Below, piece after piece: positions 1 through 5,042 of a DNA stretch of 5,042 nucleotides; the first letter of the stretch is position 1; every line of letters begins with the position of its first letter. The stretch comes from JADLBR01 sp020847615 (GTDB taxonomy: Bacteria > Verrucomicrobiota > Verrucomicrobiia > JADLBR01): assembly GCA_026646655.1 (NCBI GenBank), contig JAPKHT010000225.1:1-5042 (forward strand), read 5' to 3'. Position numbers and translations under genes: made by a program. Below the pieces are notes generated by a model that made no database searches, was not told the DNA's origin, and saw only the letters and a list, made by a program, of their open reading frames with translations.

Positions 1-94
1 CTGGAAACGCGGCCAACAGTTTGTGATTTCGAAAAATGGCGTTTTGGAGCGCGCGTCTCCATCCCAACCTGTTGCTATCGCGCGGTTTTCCCAG

Positions 95-139
95 AGCCCG
101 GACACTTCACAGCCCGCAAGGCTGTGAAATGTCCGGGCT
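95..139 (-). repeat. Long near-perfect hairpin (20-bp arms, 5-nt loop)
   Basis: The left arm (95-114) begins AGCCCGGACA and the right arm (120-139) ends TGTCCGGGCT; the loop is 115-119. The arms differ at one position. Read as plus-strand RNA this gives an A-C mismatch; read as minus-strand RNA it gives a G-U wobble, so the stem is fully paired only in a minus-strand transcript. That is the direction of comB, whose stop codon lies about 240 bases upstream in that sense. No T-tract follows on either side, so it is not a canonical Rho-independent terminator. It could be an mRNA 3'-end stabiliser, a dispersed palindromic repeat, or a miniature transposable-element remnant. The structure is seen directly; the function is not known. 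Confidence 0.8.
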
Positions 140-167
140 AGCCCCGCCGCCGGCGCGCGGCGGGGCT
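140..167. repeat. GC-rich hairpin abutting the previous one (11-bp arms, 6-nt loop)
   Basis: The arms are 140-150 (AGCCCCGCCGC) and 157-167 (its exact reverse complement), with the loop at 151-156. It starts on the base after the preceding hairpin ends, so the junction 135-144 (GGGCTAGCCC) is itself a perfect palindrome and the two stems could stack or exchange strands. All but the outermost pair of the stem is G-C. No T-tract follows on either strand. It is probably part of the same structured element as 95-139. Confidence 0.75.
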
Positions 168-221
168 GACCTGATGTAGCGCGCGCCGCATCATTCATGT
201 GGAAACTTCTGGTGGGTCGCG

Positions 222-292
222 GAGTGCCTGAAGGCACCACTACGAACGTTCCCGCGGCTTTGGGCTCGTAGTGCCGCCTTCAGGCGGCATTC
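222..292. repeat. REPIN-like element: two small palindromes in inverted orientation
   Basis: The left arm (222-245) and right arm (266-292) are imperfect inverted repeats around a 20-base centre (246-265). The inner ends match best: CACTACGA at 238-245 and its complement TCGTAGTG at 266-273. Each arm contains its own palindrome: GTGCCT/AGGCAC at 224-237 with a 2-base loop, and TGCCGCCT/AGGCGGCA at 272-289 with a 2-base loop. Both share the core GCCTGAAGGC (or its complement). Two REP-type palindromes facing each other around a short spacer is the known layout of REPINs, which are spread by RAYT transposases acting in trans. No RAYT gene is in this window. Membership of a dispersed family is inferred from the architecture only. 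Confidence 0.65.
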
Positions 293-377
293 ACATAACC
301 TGCTGATGACGTGTCTTTTGTGACACACATCGAAGTATCCCCAACCTTGAAGTTTCAGGTCTAAGTCCGACAGGCCG

Positions 378-1097
378 CTAGCGATACGCCAGGATCCAGC
401 CCTTGGGATCGACGATGCCCAAGGTGGGGGCGGAATCGGTCTGGGCGCAGAAGGCGATGTCTTCTTCGAGGGCGAGTTCCTTGAGGCGGCGCCCGTTCCG
501 GGTGCGGCCCAGGACGGTCTCGAGATCGCCCGTCCGTCCGGCCCACAGGGATCGGACGGGATGCCACCCGTCGAGGCGTTCGACCAGCGCGCCGGCGAAC
601 AGCGCGTCCTCCATAGAGAAGTCCTCGAATGTTCCCGCGCAGGCCAGGACGAGGGTTTCGACCTCGTGGGCGCGGGCGCGGATGCGGTCGGCGACCGCCG
701 CGATGTTGAGAAAGCAGCCGAGGAGGGTCTCGTGGGCGCGGGCGCAGGCGCGGACGGCGCGCGTGCCGTTCGTGGTGGTGTGGACGATGGTGCGCCCGGC
801 GACGCGCTCCCGCGTGAACTCGCGCGGTGAATTGCCGAGGTCAAAGCCCTCTGGCGGGAGGCCGTGGCGTTCGCCGCAGAGAAGGGCGCCGGGCCGGGAG
901 GCGTGGACGGCCCGGGCCTCGTCGAGTTCTGCGGCGGGGATGATGGCGGCCGCTCCATGGGCGAGGGCGACGGTCATCGTGCTCGTGGCGCGGAGGACAT
1001 CGATGGCGACGCAGAGGGAACGCGAGAGATCCGCATCGGCGAGGGCGGCGACATCGGCGGGTGTCCAGGCGACGTGAATGCGGGGTGGATGCTGCAT
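378..1097 (-). CDS. comB: 2-phosphosulfolactate phosphatase family protein (ComB)
   Basis: This is a 239-residue cytoplasmic protein of the ComB family, a usual full length. In methanogens ComB removes phosphate from 2-phospho-3-sulfolactate in a Mg2+-dependent step of coenzyme M synthesis; bacterial members may instead serve sulfolactate formation or an unknown phosphatase role. Family motifs are present in order: IDVLRATST (32-40), GERHGLPPEGFDLGNSP (75-91), TTTNGTRAV (107-115), CAGTFEDFSMEDALFAG (153-169) and EDIAFCAQTD (212-221). None looks broken. The ATG at 1097 is the only credible start: an in-frame stop lies at 1137-1139 and the conserved core begins by residue 29. No Shine-Dalgarno sequence precedes it; the bases upstream are C-rich. 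It is transcribed divergently from the DUF2237 gene. No ComA (phosphosulfolactate synthase) gene is visible, so the substrate is not fixed by context. Confidence 0.9.
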   Translation of the reverse strand: MQHPPRIHVAWTPADVAALADADLSRSLCVAIDVLRATSTMTVALAHGAAAIIPAAELDEARAVHASRPGALLCGERHGLPPEGFDLGNSPREFTRERVAGRTIVHTTTNGTRAVRACARAHETLLGCFLNIAAVADRIRARAHEVETLVLACAGTFEDFSMEDALFAGALVERLDGWHPVRSLWAGRTGDLETVLGRTRNGRRLKELALEEDIAFCAQTDSAPTLGIVDPKGWILAYR

Positions 1098-1153
1098 GGG
1101 GTGGCTGGCGGCGCTTGGCCGAACGCGGGTGCCGTGTTAGGATATCCGAAACG
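1098..1153. promoter_or_regulatory. Divergent promoter region between comB and the DUF2237 gene
   Basis: These 56 bases separate two divergent start codons, so promoters for both directions must lie here or reach into the flanking genes. On the plus strand TTGGCC (1115-1120) and TAGGAT (1138-1143) are 17 bases apart and each matches the sigma-70 boxes at 4 of 6 positions. However, TAGGAT coincides with the best plus-strand ribosome-binding candidate (AGGA, 1139-1142), so it is doubtful as a -10 box. A perfect 8-bp palindrome, GGATATCC, lies at 1140-1147. I see no convincing minus-strand promoter. The call rests on gene orientation rather than on motifs. Confidence 0.35.
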
Positions 1154-1528
1154 ATGGCACAAGCGCGAAACGTTCTCGGGGGCGATCTGGAGATCTGTGG
1201 ATTGGATCCCGTGACGGGATTCTATCGGTCGGGGTGTTGCGACACCGGGCCGGATGACCTCGGGCAACACACCGTGTGCGCGCAGATGACGGACGCGTTC
1301 CTGGCGTTCTCGAAATCCCGGGGCAATGACCTGAGCACCCCCGCGCCGCAGTTTGGGTTTCCCGGGCTCAGGGCCGGGGATCGGTGGTGCCTGTGCGCGG
1401 CGCGCTGGCTGGAGGCGCACGAGGCGGGCATGGCGCCGCTGGTGTATTTGGCGGCGACGCACGAGGCGGCGCTGGAGGTGATACCCTTCGCGGCCCTGCG
1501 CGAGCACGCGGTCGACATGGGAGGATGA
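1154..1528 (+). CDS. DUF2237 family small cysteine-rich protein
   Basis: This 124-residue protein matches the DUF2237 family (PF09996), which is widespread in bacteria and has no established function. Family signatures visible are DPVTGFYRSGCCDTGP (18-33), HTVCAQMT (39-46), FLAFSKSRGNDLSTP (49-63) and FGFPGLRAGDRWCLCAARW (67-85), and the C-terminal half ends in EATHEAALEV-like sequence. Six cysteines (15, 28, 29, 42, 79 and 81) could bind a metal or act in redox chemistry; that is inference. There is no signal peptide or membrane segment, so it is probably cytoplasmic. The frame is open back to 1061, but similarity to the family begins at the ATG at 1154. That start has AGGA 11 bases upstream and avoids overlapping comB. 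The gene is followed after 21 bp by the DUF1080 gene on the same strand and is probably cotranscribed with it. Confidence 0.88.
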   Translation: MAQARNVLGGDLEICGLDPVTGFYRSGCCDTGPDDLGQHTVCAQMTDAFLAFSKSRGNDLSTPAPQFGFPGLRAGDRWCLCAARWLEAHEAGMAPLVYLAATHEAALEVIPFAALREHAVDMGG

Positions 1529-1549
1529 AGGAGAGGAGCGGGAGTCGGA

Positions 1550-2890
1550 ATGAGATCACGAGTTGCGTTGAGGGGTGGCACCCTCGCGGTGGGATTTGTT
1601 TTGGCCGCGGGTGCGGTCATGGGCGAAGGCGACGGCTGGGTGGCCCTGTTCAACGGGCGCGACCTCTCGGGATGGGTGCCGCTGGACGTGGCGCCCGGGA
1701 CCTTCGGCGCCCGCGATGGGATGGTCGTGTGCACGGGTGTGCCGACGGGCCTGATGCGCACGGAGCGGATGTACGAGAACTTCGAGGTCGAGATGGAGTG
1801 GCGGCACATGAAACCCGGCGGAAACGCCGGCCTCTTTCTCTATGCCGATCCGCTGCCTCGGGTGGGGTCGCCCTTTGCGCGCGGGATCGAGGTCCAGATA
1901 CTCGACCCGGGTTTCGATCGTCCGGGGAAGAACGAATGGTACACCACCCATGGCGACGTGTTCCCGGTGGGCGGTGCGCTGATGACGCCCACGGGCCGCA
2001 TCTCCAAGACGGGCCAGCGCAGTTTTCCCACCGAGGAGCGCACGAGGCCCTCGCCCGAGTGGAACCATTATCGCGTCGTCGCGACCAACGGGGTCGTGGG
2101 GCTCAGCGTCAACGGCAAGGAGGTCAGCGTCGGCGTGGGCACCTCGCCGCGCAAGGGCTACCTGTGCATCGAGTCGGAGGGTTCGGAATGGCACGCCCGC
2201 AACATCCGGATCCGCGAACTGCCATCCACCAACCCGAGGCCCGAAGAGATCGCCGAAGAGGCGCAGGCTTTCGGCGCGCTCTATAATGGTGTTGACCTGA
2301 GTGGCTGGAGAACCGATCCGGGCCACGCGGATCACTGGCGTCCAAAGGACTGGATCTTGGCCTACGACGGCAAGAGCGAGGCGAAGGACAAGAGTCTCTG
2401 GACCGATCGGGAGTTTGGGGACTTTGTGCTGATCTGTGACTGGCGTTGGACACGCAAGGCGGTCCCGACGATGCGGCCCGTGCTATTGGCCACCGGCGAG
2501 CAGGCCAAAGATGCCGGGGGCGAGCCGCAGCAAGTTGAGGTTCCGGACGCCGGCGACAGCGGCATCTATTTGCGGGGGAGCAGCAAGGCGCAGGTGAACA
2601 TGTGGTGCTGGCCCGCGGGGTCGGGCGAGGTCTATGGGTATCGCACCGATCCCAAGATGCCGCCCGAGGTGCGGGCCGGCGCGACCCCCAAGAAGAAGGC
2701 CGACCAGCCCATCGGCAAGTGGAACCGGTTCCGCATAACCATGCGCGGCGATCGGCTCACGGTGGAACTCAACGGGGAGACCGTGATCGAGAACGCCCAG
2801 TTGCCCGGGGTGCCGGCCCGCGGGCCGATTGCCCTCCAGCACCATGGCGACCCCATCGAGTTCGCGAACATCTTTGTGCGGGAGCTCTGA
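1550..2890 (+). CDS. Secreted protein with two DUF1080 / 3-keto-disaccharide hydrolase domains
   Basis: This 446-residue exported protein has a basic N-terminus, a hydrophobic stretch (about 11-23) and a likely cleavage site near residue 25. Domain 1 (about 29-224) has LFNGRDLSGW (33-42), NAGLFLYAD (92-100), GIEVQILD (112-119), WNHYRV (171-176) and a final IRIREL. Domain 2 (about 241-446) repeats the plan: LYNGVDLSGW (244-253), DSGIYLRG (336-343), QVNMWCW (348-354), GSGEVYGY (357-364), KWNRFRIT (390-397), VELNGETV (405-412) and IFVREL. The family (PF06439) has a concanavalin-like beta-sandwich fold; characterised members hydrolyse 3-keto-glycosides made by Gfo/Idh/MocA oxidoreductases, while others may only bind glycans. 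No such oxidoreductase is in the window. The ATG at 1550 has GGAG at 1541-1544, five bases upstream. Family assignment is firm; substrate and location (periplasm or outside) are inferred. Confidence 0.9.
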   Translation: MRSRVALRGGTLAVGFVLAAGAVMGEGDGWVALFNGRDLSGWVPLDVAPGTFGARDGMVVCTGVPTGLMRTERMYENFEVEMEWRHMKPGGNAGLFLYADPLPRVGSPFARGIEVQILDPGFDRPGKNEWYTTHGDVFPVGGALMTPTGRISKTGQRSFPTEERTRPSPEWNHYRVVATNGVVGLSVNGKEVSVGVGTSPRKGYLCIESEGSEWHARNIRIRELPSTNPRPEEIAEEAQAFGALYNGVDLSGWRTDPGHADHWRPKDWILAYDGKSEAKDKSLWTDREFGDFVLICDWRWTRKAVPTMRPVLLATGEQAKDAGGEPQQVEVPDAGDSGIYLRGSSKAQVNMWCWPAGSGEVYGYRTDPKMPPEVRAGATPKKKADQPIGKWNRFRITMRGDRLTVELNGETVIENAQLPGVPARGPIALQHHGDPIEFANIFVREL

Positions 2891-2952
2891 CCGGGCGGTG
2901 TTTTCGGGCAACCGGTGGGATCGGCTGACGGTTCCCCGGGGCCATCGCCGGG
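2891..2952. other. Convergent intergenic gap without a clear terminator
   Basis: The plus-strand DUF1080 gene and the minus-strand GH127 gene end 62 bp apart, so both transcripts should stop here. The gap has only weak inverted repeats: AACCG (2910-2914) with CGGTT (2929-2933), and CCCGG (2935-2939) with CCGGG (2948-2952). Neither is followed by a T-tract in either direction. Termination is therefore likely factor-dependent, or the two transcripts overlap at their 3' ends. Confidence 0.4.
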
Positions 2953-4989
2953 CTATCGCGCCGCCGGGATCCAGACCGACATGTCGCCGGGGCCGCGGTT
3001 GCACCACGCGTAATAGGGCACGAGGCGGAGGCGGAATCGTTTTGCCGCGCCCGAGCGCGCGGGGCGATAGAGGTCGGGTGTCGCGGAGGTGCCGGGCAGG
3101 GCGATGCCGTCGGTCTCGAGGACGGTGACGCCCCCCAGCAGGTCGGGCACATGCGCGGCCTGCCACTTTGCGTTGACGGGCAGGAGGACGTCGTCGATGT
3201 CGATGCCCTCCGGGAGGTCGGCGGATTCCAGGCAGTAGACCAGCGGGCCGCGCATGACCGCGACCTGATTGCGCGTGTGCTCGACGATGGGGTGGGCCTC
3301 GACGACGACGGGCTCCATCGGCAGCGCGAGTTCGACGGCGTCGCCGGCCTTCCATGCCCGGCGGATCTCGGCGTAGGCGCCGGGTTTCGGTGCGGTGTCG
3401 GCGGGTTGGCCATTGACCTTGAGCGCGGCGCCGTTGGCCCAGGCGGGCACGCGGAGCTTCAGGGCGAATGGCGTGGCGGGCGCCTCGGTCACGGTGATGG
3501 CGATGTCGCCGTTCCACGGGTAGTCGGACTTCTGCTCGATCCGGACCGGGTGTCCCCCGATGGAGCTGTTGAGGGTACCGGTGCCGTAGAGGTGCAGCCA
3601 GATGGCATCGTCCGCGATGCCCCACGCCCATTCGTTGAGGCCGGCGATGGTGCGCGCGATGCTCGGCGGGCAGCAGAAGCACTGCCACACCGGCCAGCGC
3701 TCCGCGGCATCCTGCCGGAGGAGGGGCACGTCGCGGCGGCGCTCCAGGGGGTTGGTGTAGAAGAACCGTTTCCCGTCGAGGCTATTGGCGGAGAGCATGC
3801 TGTTGAACAGCACGCGCTCCATGATGTCGCCGTGCCTGGCTTCGCCGGTGATCGCGAGCAGGCGTCGGCTAAATTTGGCGTGGCCGATGTTGGCGCAGGT
3901 CTCGTTGTAGGCGGTGCGCGTGGGCAGGTCGAACGCGGTGCCGTAGGCCTCGTGGACGCGGTCGTGGCGGATCGACAGCCCGTTGTGGTAGGCGCCGGTG
4001 CCTCCGGTGAGGTACATCTTCCTTCCGTCGATATCATCCCAGATGCGGGTGAGGGCCTTCAGGAGCGCGGCCTCGCCCGTCTCGGCGACAACGTCGGCCG
4101 CGCCCGCGTACAGGTAGGCGCCCGTGACGGCGTGGCCGACCGCCTCGGTCTCCTTGCGGAGGGCGACGCGGTCCTGGGTCTGGTCGCCTGGCGTGGGGTC
4201 CTGGGCGCCAACGGGATCTCCTCCCCAGACTCCGGCCTTCGGCCAGGGCTGCGAGCCGCGCATATCCACGAAGATGCCCGCGAGTTCGAGATAGCGCCTG
4301 TCTCCGGTGGCCCGGTAGAGATCGGCGAGGCCCATGATGTTGGAGGGGTTCCAGCCGAAGTGCGCCAGCTCTTTCGGGCGGGGCTGGAAGGTGCGGTACA
4401 GGTAATCGGCGCATTTCGTGGCGACGTCGAGCAGGGTCGTCTTGCCGGTGGCCTGGTAGTGGACGGCGCCGGCGGTCAGGAGATGGCCCATGTTGTAAAG
4501 CTCGTGGTAATTGCGCATGCCCCAGCGCTTCTTCTCTGGGTTGAACTGCGTCTGCGTGCCGATGTAACCATCGTCGGCCTGGGTCTTGGCGACCTTGGCG
4601 ATCCACTCGTCCATCTTCTGGTCGAGCGCCGGATCCTTCGTCAGGGCGTAGACGCGTGCCATGGACTCGATCCACTTGTACACGTCGCCATCGCTCCAGT
4701 TATTGCCCTGGTGCCTGGCGCCCTCTTTGCCGACGAGTTCGAAGTTGGATAGGAGGCAACCGTTCGATGCGCAGCGCATCCCGGACTCGAGGGCGCCGAG
4801 GGTATCCTTGTGGACGAGGTCGAAGCGGTGTCCCCAGAAGCCGCCGGTGAATCGGGCCTCGGTCATCGCGGGGGGACGGAACTTGGCGTGTGGGCTGTTG
4901 TGGGGTTCGGCGGCGAGGCCGATCGAGGCCAGCGGCGCGGCGAGGGCAAGGAGGAGGATGGAAGATGGAAGGTGGTAATACTGTCCCAA
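2953..4989 (-). CDS. Secreted GH127 family glycoside hydrolase (beta-L-arabinofuranosidase type)
   Basis: This protein has 678 residues from TTG 4989, close to the 658 of Bifidobacterium HypBA1. A hydrophobic signal segment (about 11-27) precedes LAA|EP. The alpha-helical barrel domain runs about 40-450 and a beta-sandwich region follows to the end. Active-site residues correspond to HypBA1: acid/base Glu347 (in HEAYG, like Glu322), Glu363 and Cys365 (in NETC, like Glu338 and Cys340), and Cys439-Cys440 (in CFCCPPSIAR, like nucleophile Cys417 and Cys418). The spacing of 16 residues between the two glutamates is preserved. YHELY (161-165), GHAVTGAYLYAG (285-296) and TGGTGA (328-333) are also family-typical. 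Together they indicate a retaining, zinc-dependent enzyme. GH127 also includes an aceric-acid-releasing enzyme acting on rhamnogalacturonan II, so the exact sugar is open. The start is uncertain: TTG has no Shine-Dalgarno sequence and the frame stays open, without ATG, to the window edge, so the gene may begin outside. Export from the cytoplasm is likely. Confidence 0.92.
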   Translation of the reverse strand: MGQYYHLPSSILLLALAAPLASIGLAAEPHNSPHAKFRPPAMTEARFTGGFWGHRFDLVHKDTLGALESGMRCASNGCLLSNFELVGKEGARHQGNNWSDGDVYKWIESMARVYALTKDPALDQKMDEWIAKVAKTQADDGYIGTQTQFNPEKKRWGMRNYHELYNMGHLLTAGAVHYQATGKTTLLDVATKCADYLYRTFQPRPKELAHFGWNPSNIMGLADLYRATGDRRYLELAGIFVDMRGSQPWPKAGVWGGDPVGAQDPTPGDQTQDRVALRKETEAVGHAVTGAYLYAGAADVVAETGEAALLKALTRIWDDIDGRKMYLTGGTGAYHNGLSIRHDRVHEAYGTAFDLPTRTAYNETCANIGHAKFSRRLLAITGEARHGDIMERVLFNSMLSANSLDGKRFFYTNPLERRRDVPLLRQDAAERWPVWQCFCCPPSIARTIAGLNEWAWGIADDAIWLHLYGTGTLNSSIGGHPVRIEQKSDYPWNGDIAITVTEAPATPFALKLRVPAWANGAALKVNGQPADTAPKPGAYAEIRRAWKAGDAVELALPMEPVVVEAHPIVEHTRNQVAVMRGPLVYCLESADLPEGIDIDDVLLPVNAKWQAAHVPDLLGGVTVLETDGIALPGTSATPDLYRPARSGAAKRFRLRLVPYYAWCNRGPGDMSVWIPAAR
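4957..4975. repeat. Short heptamer tandem repeat in the GH127 signal-peptide region
   Basis: On the plus strand GATGGAA occurs twice in tandem (4957-4963 and 4964-4970), followed by a degenerate third unit, GGTGG (4971-4975). From 4948 to 4975 the strand is all purine except for T at 4959, 4966 and 4973, exactly seven bases apart. On the GH127 coding strand this encodes roughly residues 5-11. Because seven is not a multiple of three, gain or loss of one unit would shift the frame. Confidence 0.6.
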
Positions 4990-5042
4990 AGCGGCATTTC
5001 GTCTGCCGCAACCATCGGGCTTTTTGCCGTTGCGTTGTGAAT

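Larger units (their letters stand above)
1..377. other. Non-coding region downstream of comB, rich in inverted repeats
   Basis: This stretch has no reading frame with recognisable protein features. The minus-strand frame that crosses it from 958 is a low-complexity Pro/Ser/Arg translation antiphase to comB, so I treat it as a shadow. The region holds three separate inverted-repeat structures (95-139, 140-167 and 222-292), listed individually. Positions 1-94 show nothing I can name. A small 5-bp inverted repeat, GTGTC at 311-315 and GACAC at 322-326, lies about 50 bases past the comB stop but has no T-tract on either strand, so I do not call it a terminator. Whatever gene lies to the left is outside the window. 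Confidence 0.7.

Noticed and set aside
191..958. 255-residue minus-strand open frame covering part of comB and the repeat region
   Set aside because: It is Ser/Pro/Arg-rich without a recognisable domain, and comB in another frame on the same strand has clear family motifs.
1061..1153. N-terminal extension of the DUF2237 gene from 1061
   Set aside because: The extra 31 residues do not resemble the family, overlap the comB start, and the ATG at 1154 begins exactly where family similarity begins.
1204..1222. Inverted repeat ATCCCG / CGGGAT with a 3-base loop inside the DUF2237 gene
   Set aside because: It encodes the conserved DPVTGF segment, so the symmetry is likely a by-product of coding constraint.
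405..2369. Similar peptides KGWILAYR at the ComB C-terminus and KDWILAYD in DUF1080 domain 2
   Set aside because: The match is five or six residues in unrelated folds with no flanking similarity, so it is best taken as coincidence.
1071..2371. CRISPR array, tRNA, rRNA, insertion sequence with transposase, or toxin-antitoxin genes anywhere in the window
   Set aside because: I looked for regularly spaced direct repeats, cloverleaf-like segments and transposase motifs across the full window and saw none; the coordinates are nominal.
2483..3688. 401-residue minus-strand open frame spanning the DUF1080 3' end and part of GH127
   Set aside because: It is Arg/Pro/Ala-rich low-complexity translation overlapping two well-supported genes in other frames.
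3151..4752. 533-residue plus-strand open frame antisense to the GH127 gene
   Set aside because: The translation is Val/Gly/Asp/Ala-rich with no family motif. Long antisense frames are expected opposite GC-rich genes with G/C third positions, and the minus strand carries a complete GH127 active site.
5007..5034. CGCAAC / GTTGCG inverted repeat around GGGCTTTTT near the window edge, as a possible terminator
   Set aside because: The T-run lies within the loop rather than after the stem, the stem is only 6 bp with a 16-base loop, and the feature sits at the truncated edge.

Overview
The window is GC-rich bacterial DNA with four protein-coding genes and one non-coding stretch. The combination of a bacterial ComB-type phosphatase, a secreted two-domain DUF1080 protein and a secreted GH127 glycosidase, together with weak or absent Shine-Dalgarno sequences at two of the four starts, suggests a free-living polysaccharide degrader. 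Planctomycetota, Verrucomicrobiota, Lentisphaerota or Hydrogenedentota are the likely groups. This placement is inferred from gene content alone; there is no phylogenetic marker in the window.

Layout. Positions 1-377 hold no convincing gene but contain three strong inverted repeats: a 20-bp-arm hairpin (95-139), an 11-bp-arm hairpin directly abutting it (140-167), and a REPIN-like pair of small palindromes in inverted orientation (222-292). All lie on the 3' side of comB. comB (378-1097, minus strand) encodes a 2-phosphosulfolactate phosphatase family protein. A 56-bp divergent gap (1098-1153) separates it from a plus-strand pair: a small cysteine-rich DUF2237 protein (1154-1528) and, 21 bp further on, a secreted protein with two DUF1080 / 3-keto-disaccharide hydrolase domains (1550-2890). 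After a 62-bp convergent gap, a minus-strand GH127 glycoside hydrolase (2953 to 4989 or beyond) fills the rest. Its family active-site residues are intact, but its true start is uncertain.

How the genes may work together. The two exported proteins at 1550-4989 fit glycan breakdown outside the cytoplasm. GH127 enzymes remove beta-L-arabinofuranose or related sugars from plant-type glycans, and DUF1080 domains act on oxidised (3-keto) glycosides or bind sugars. They are convergent, so they are not one operon. ComB and DUF2237 look cytoplasmic, and nothing in the sequence ties them to glycan use.

I do not see a clear undescribed multi-gene system. The observations most worth following are the palindromic elements downstream of comB and the GH127 5' end. 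There, a 7-bp repeat lies between the best upstream ATG codons and the gene body, in a frame that one extra repeat unit would join.
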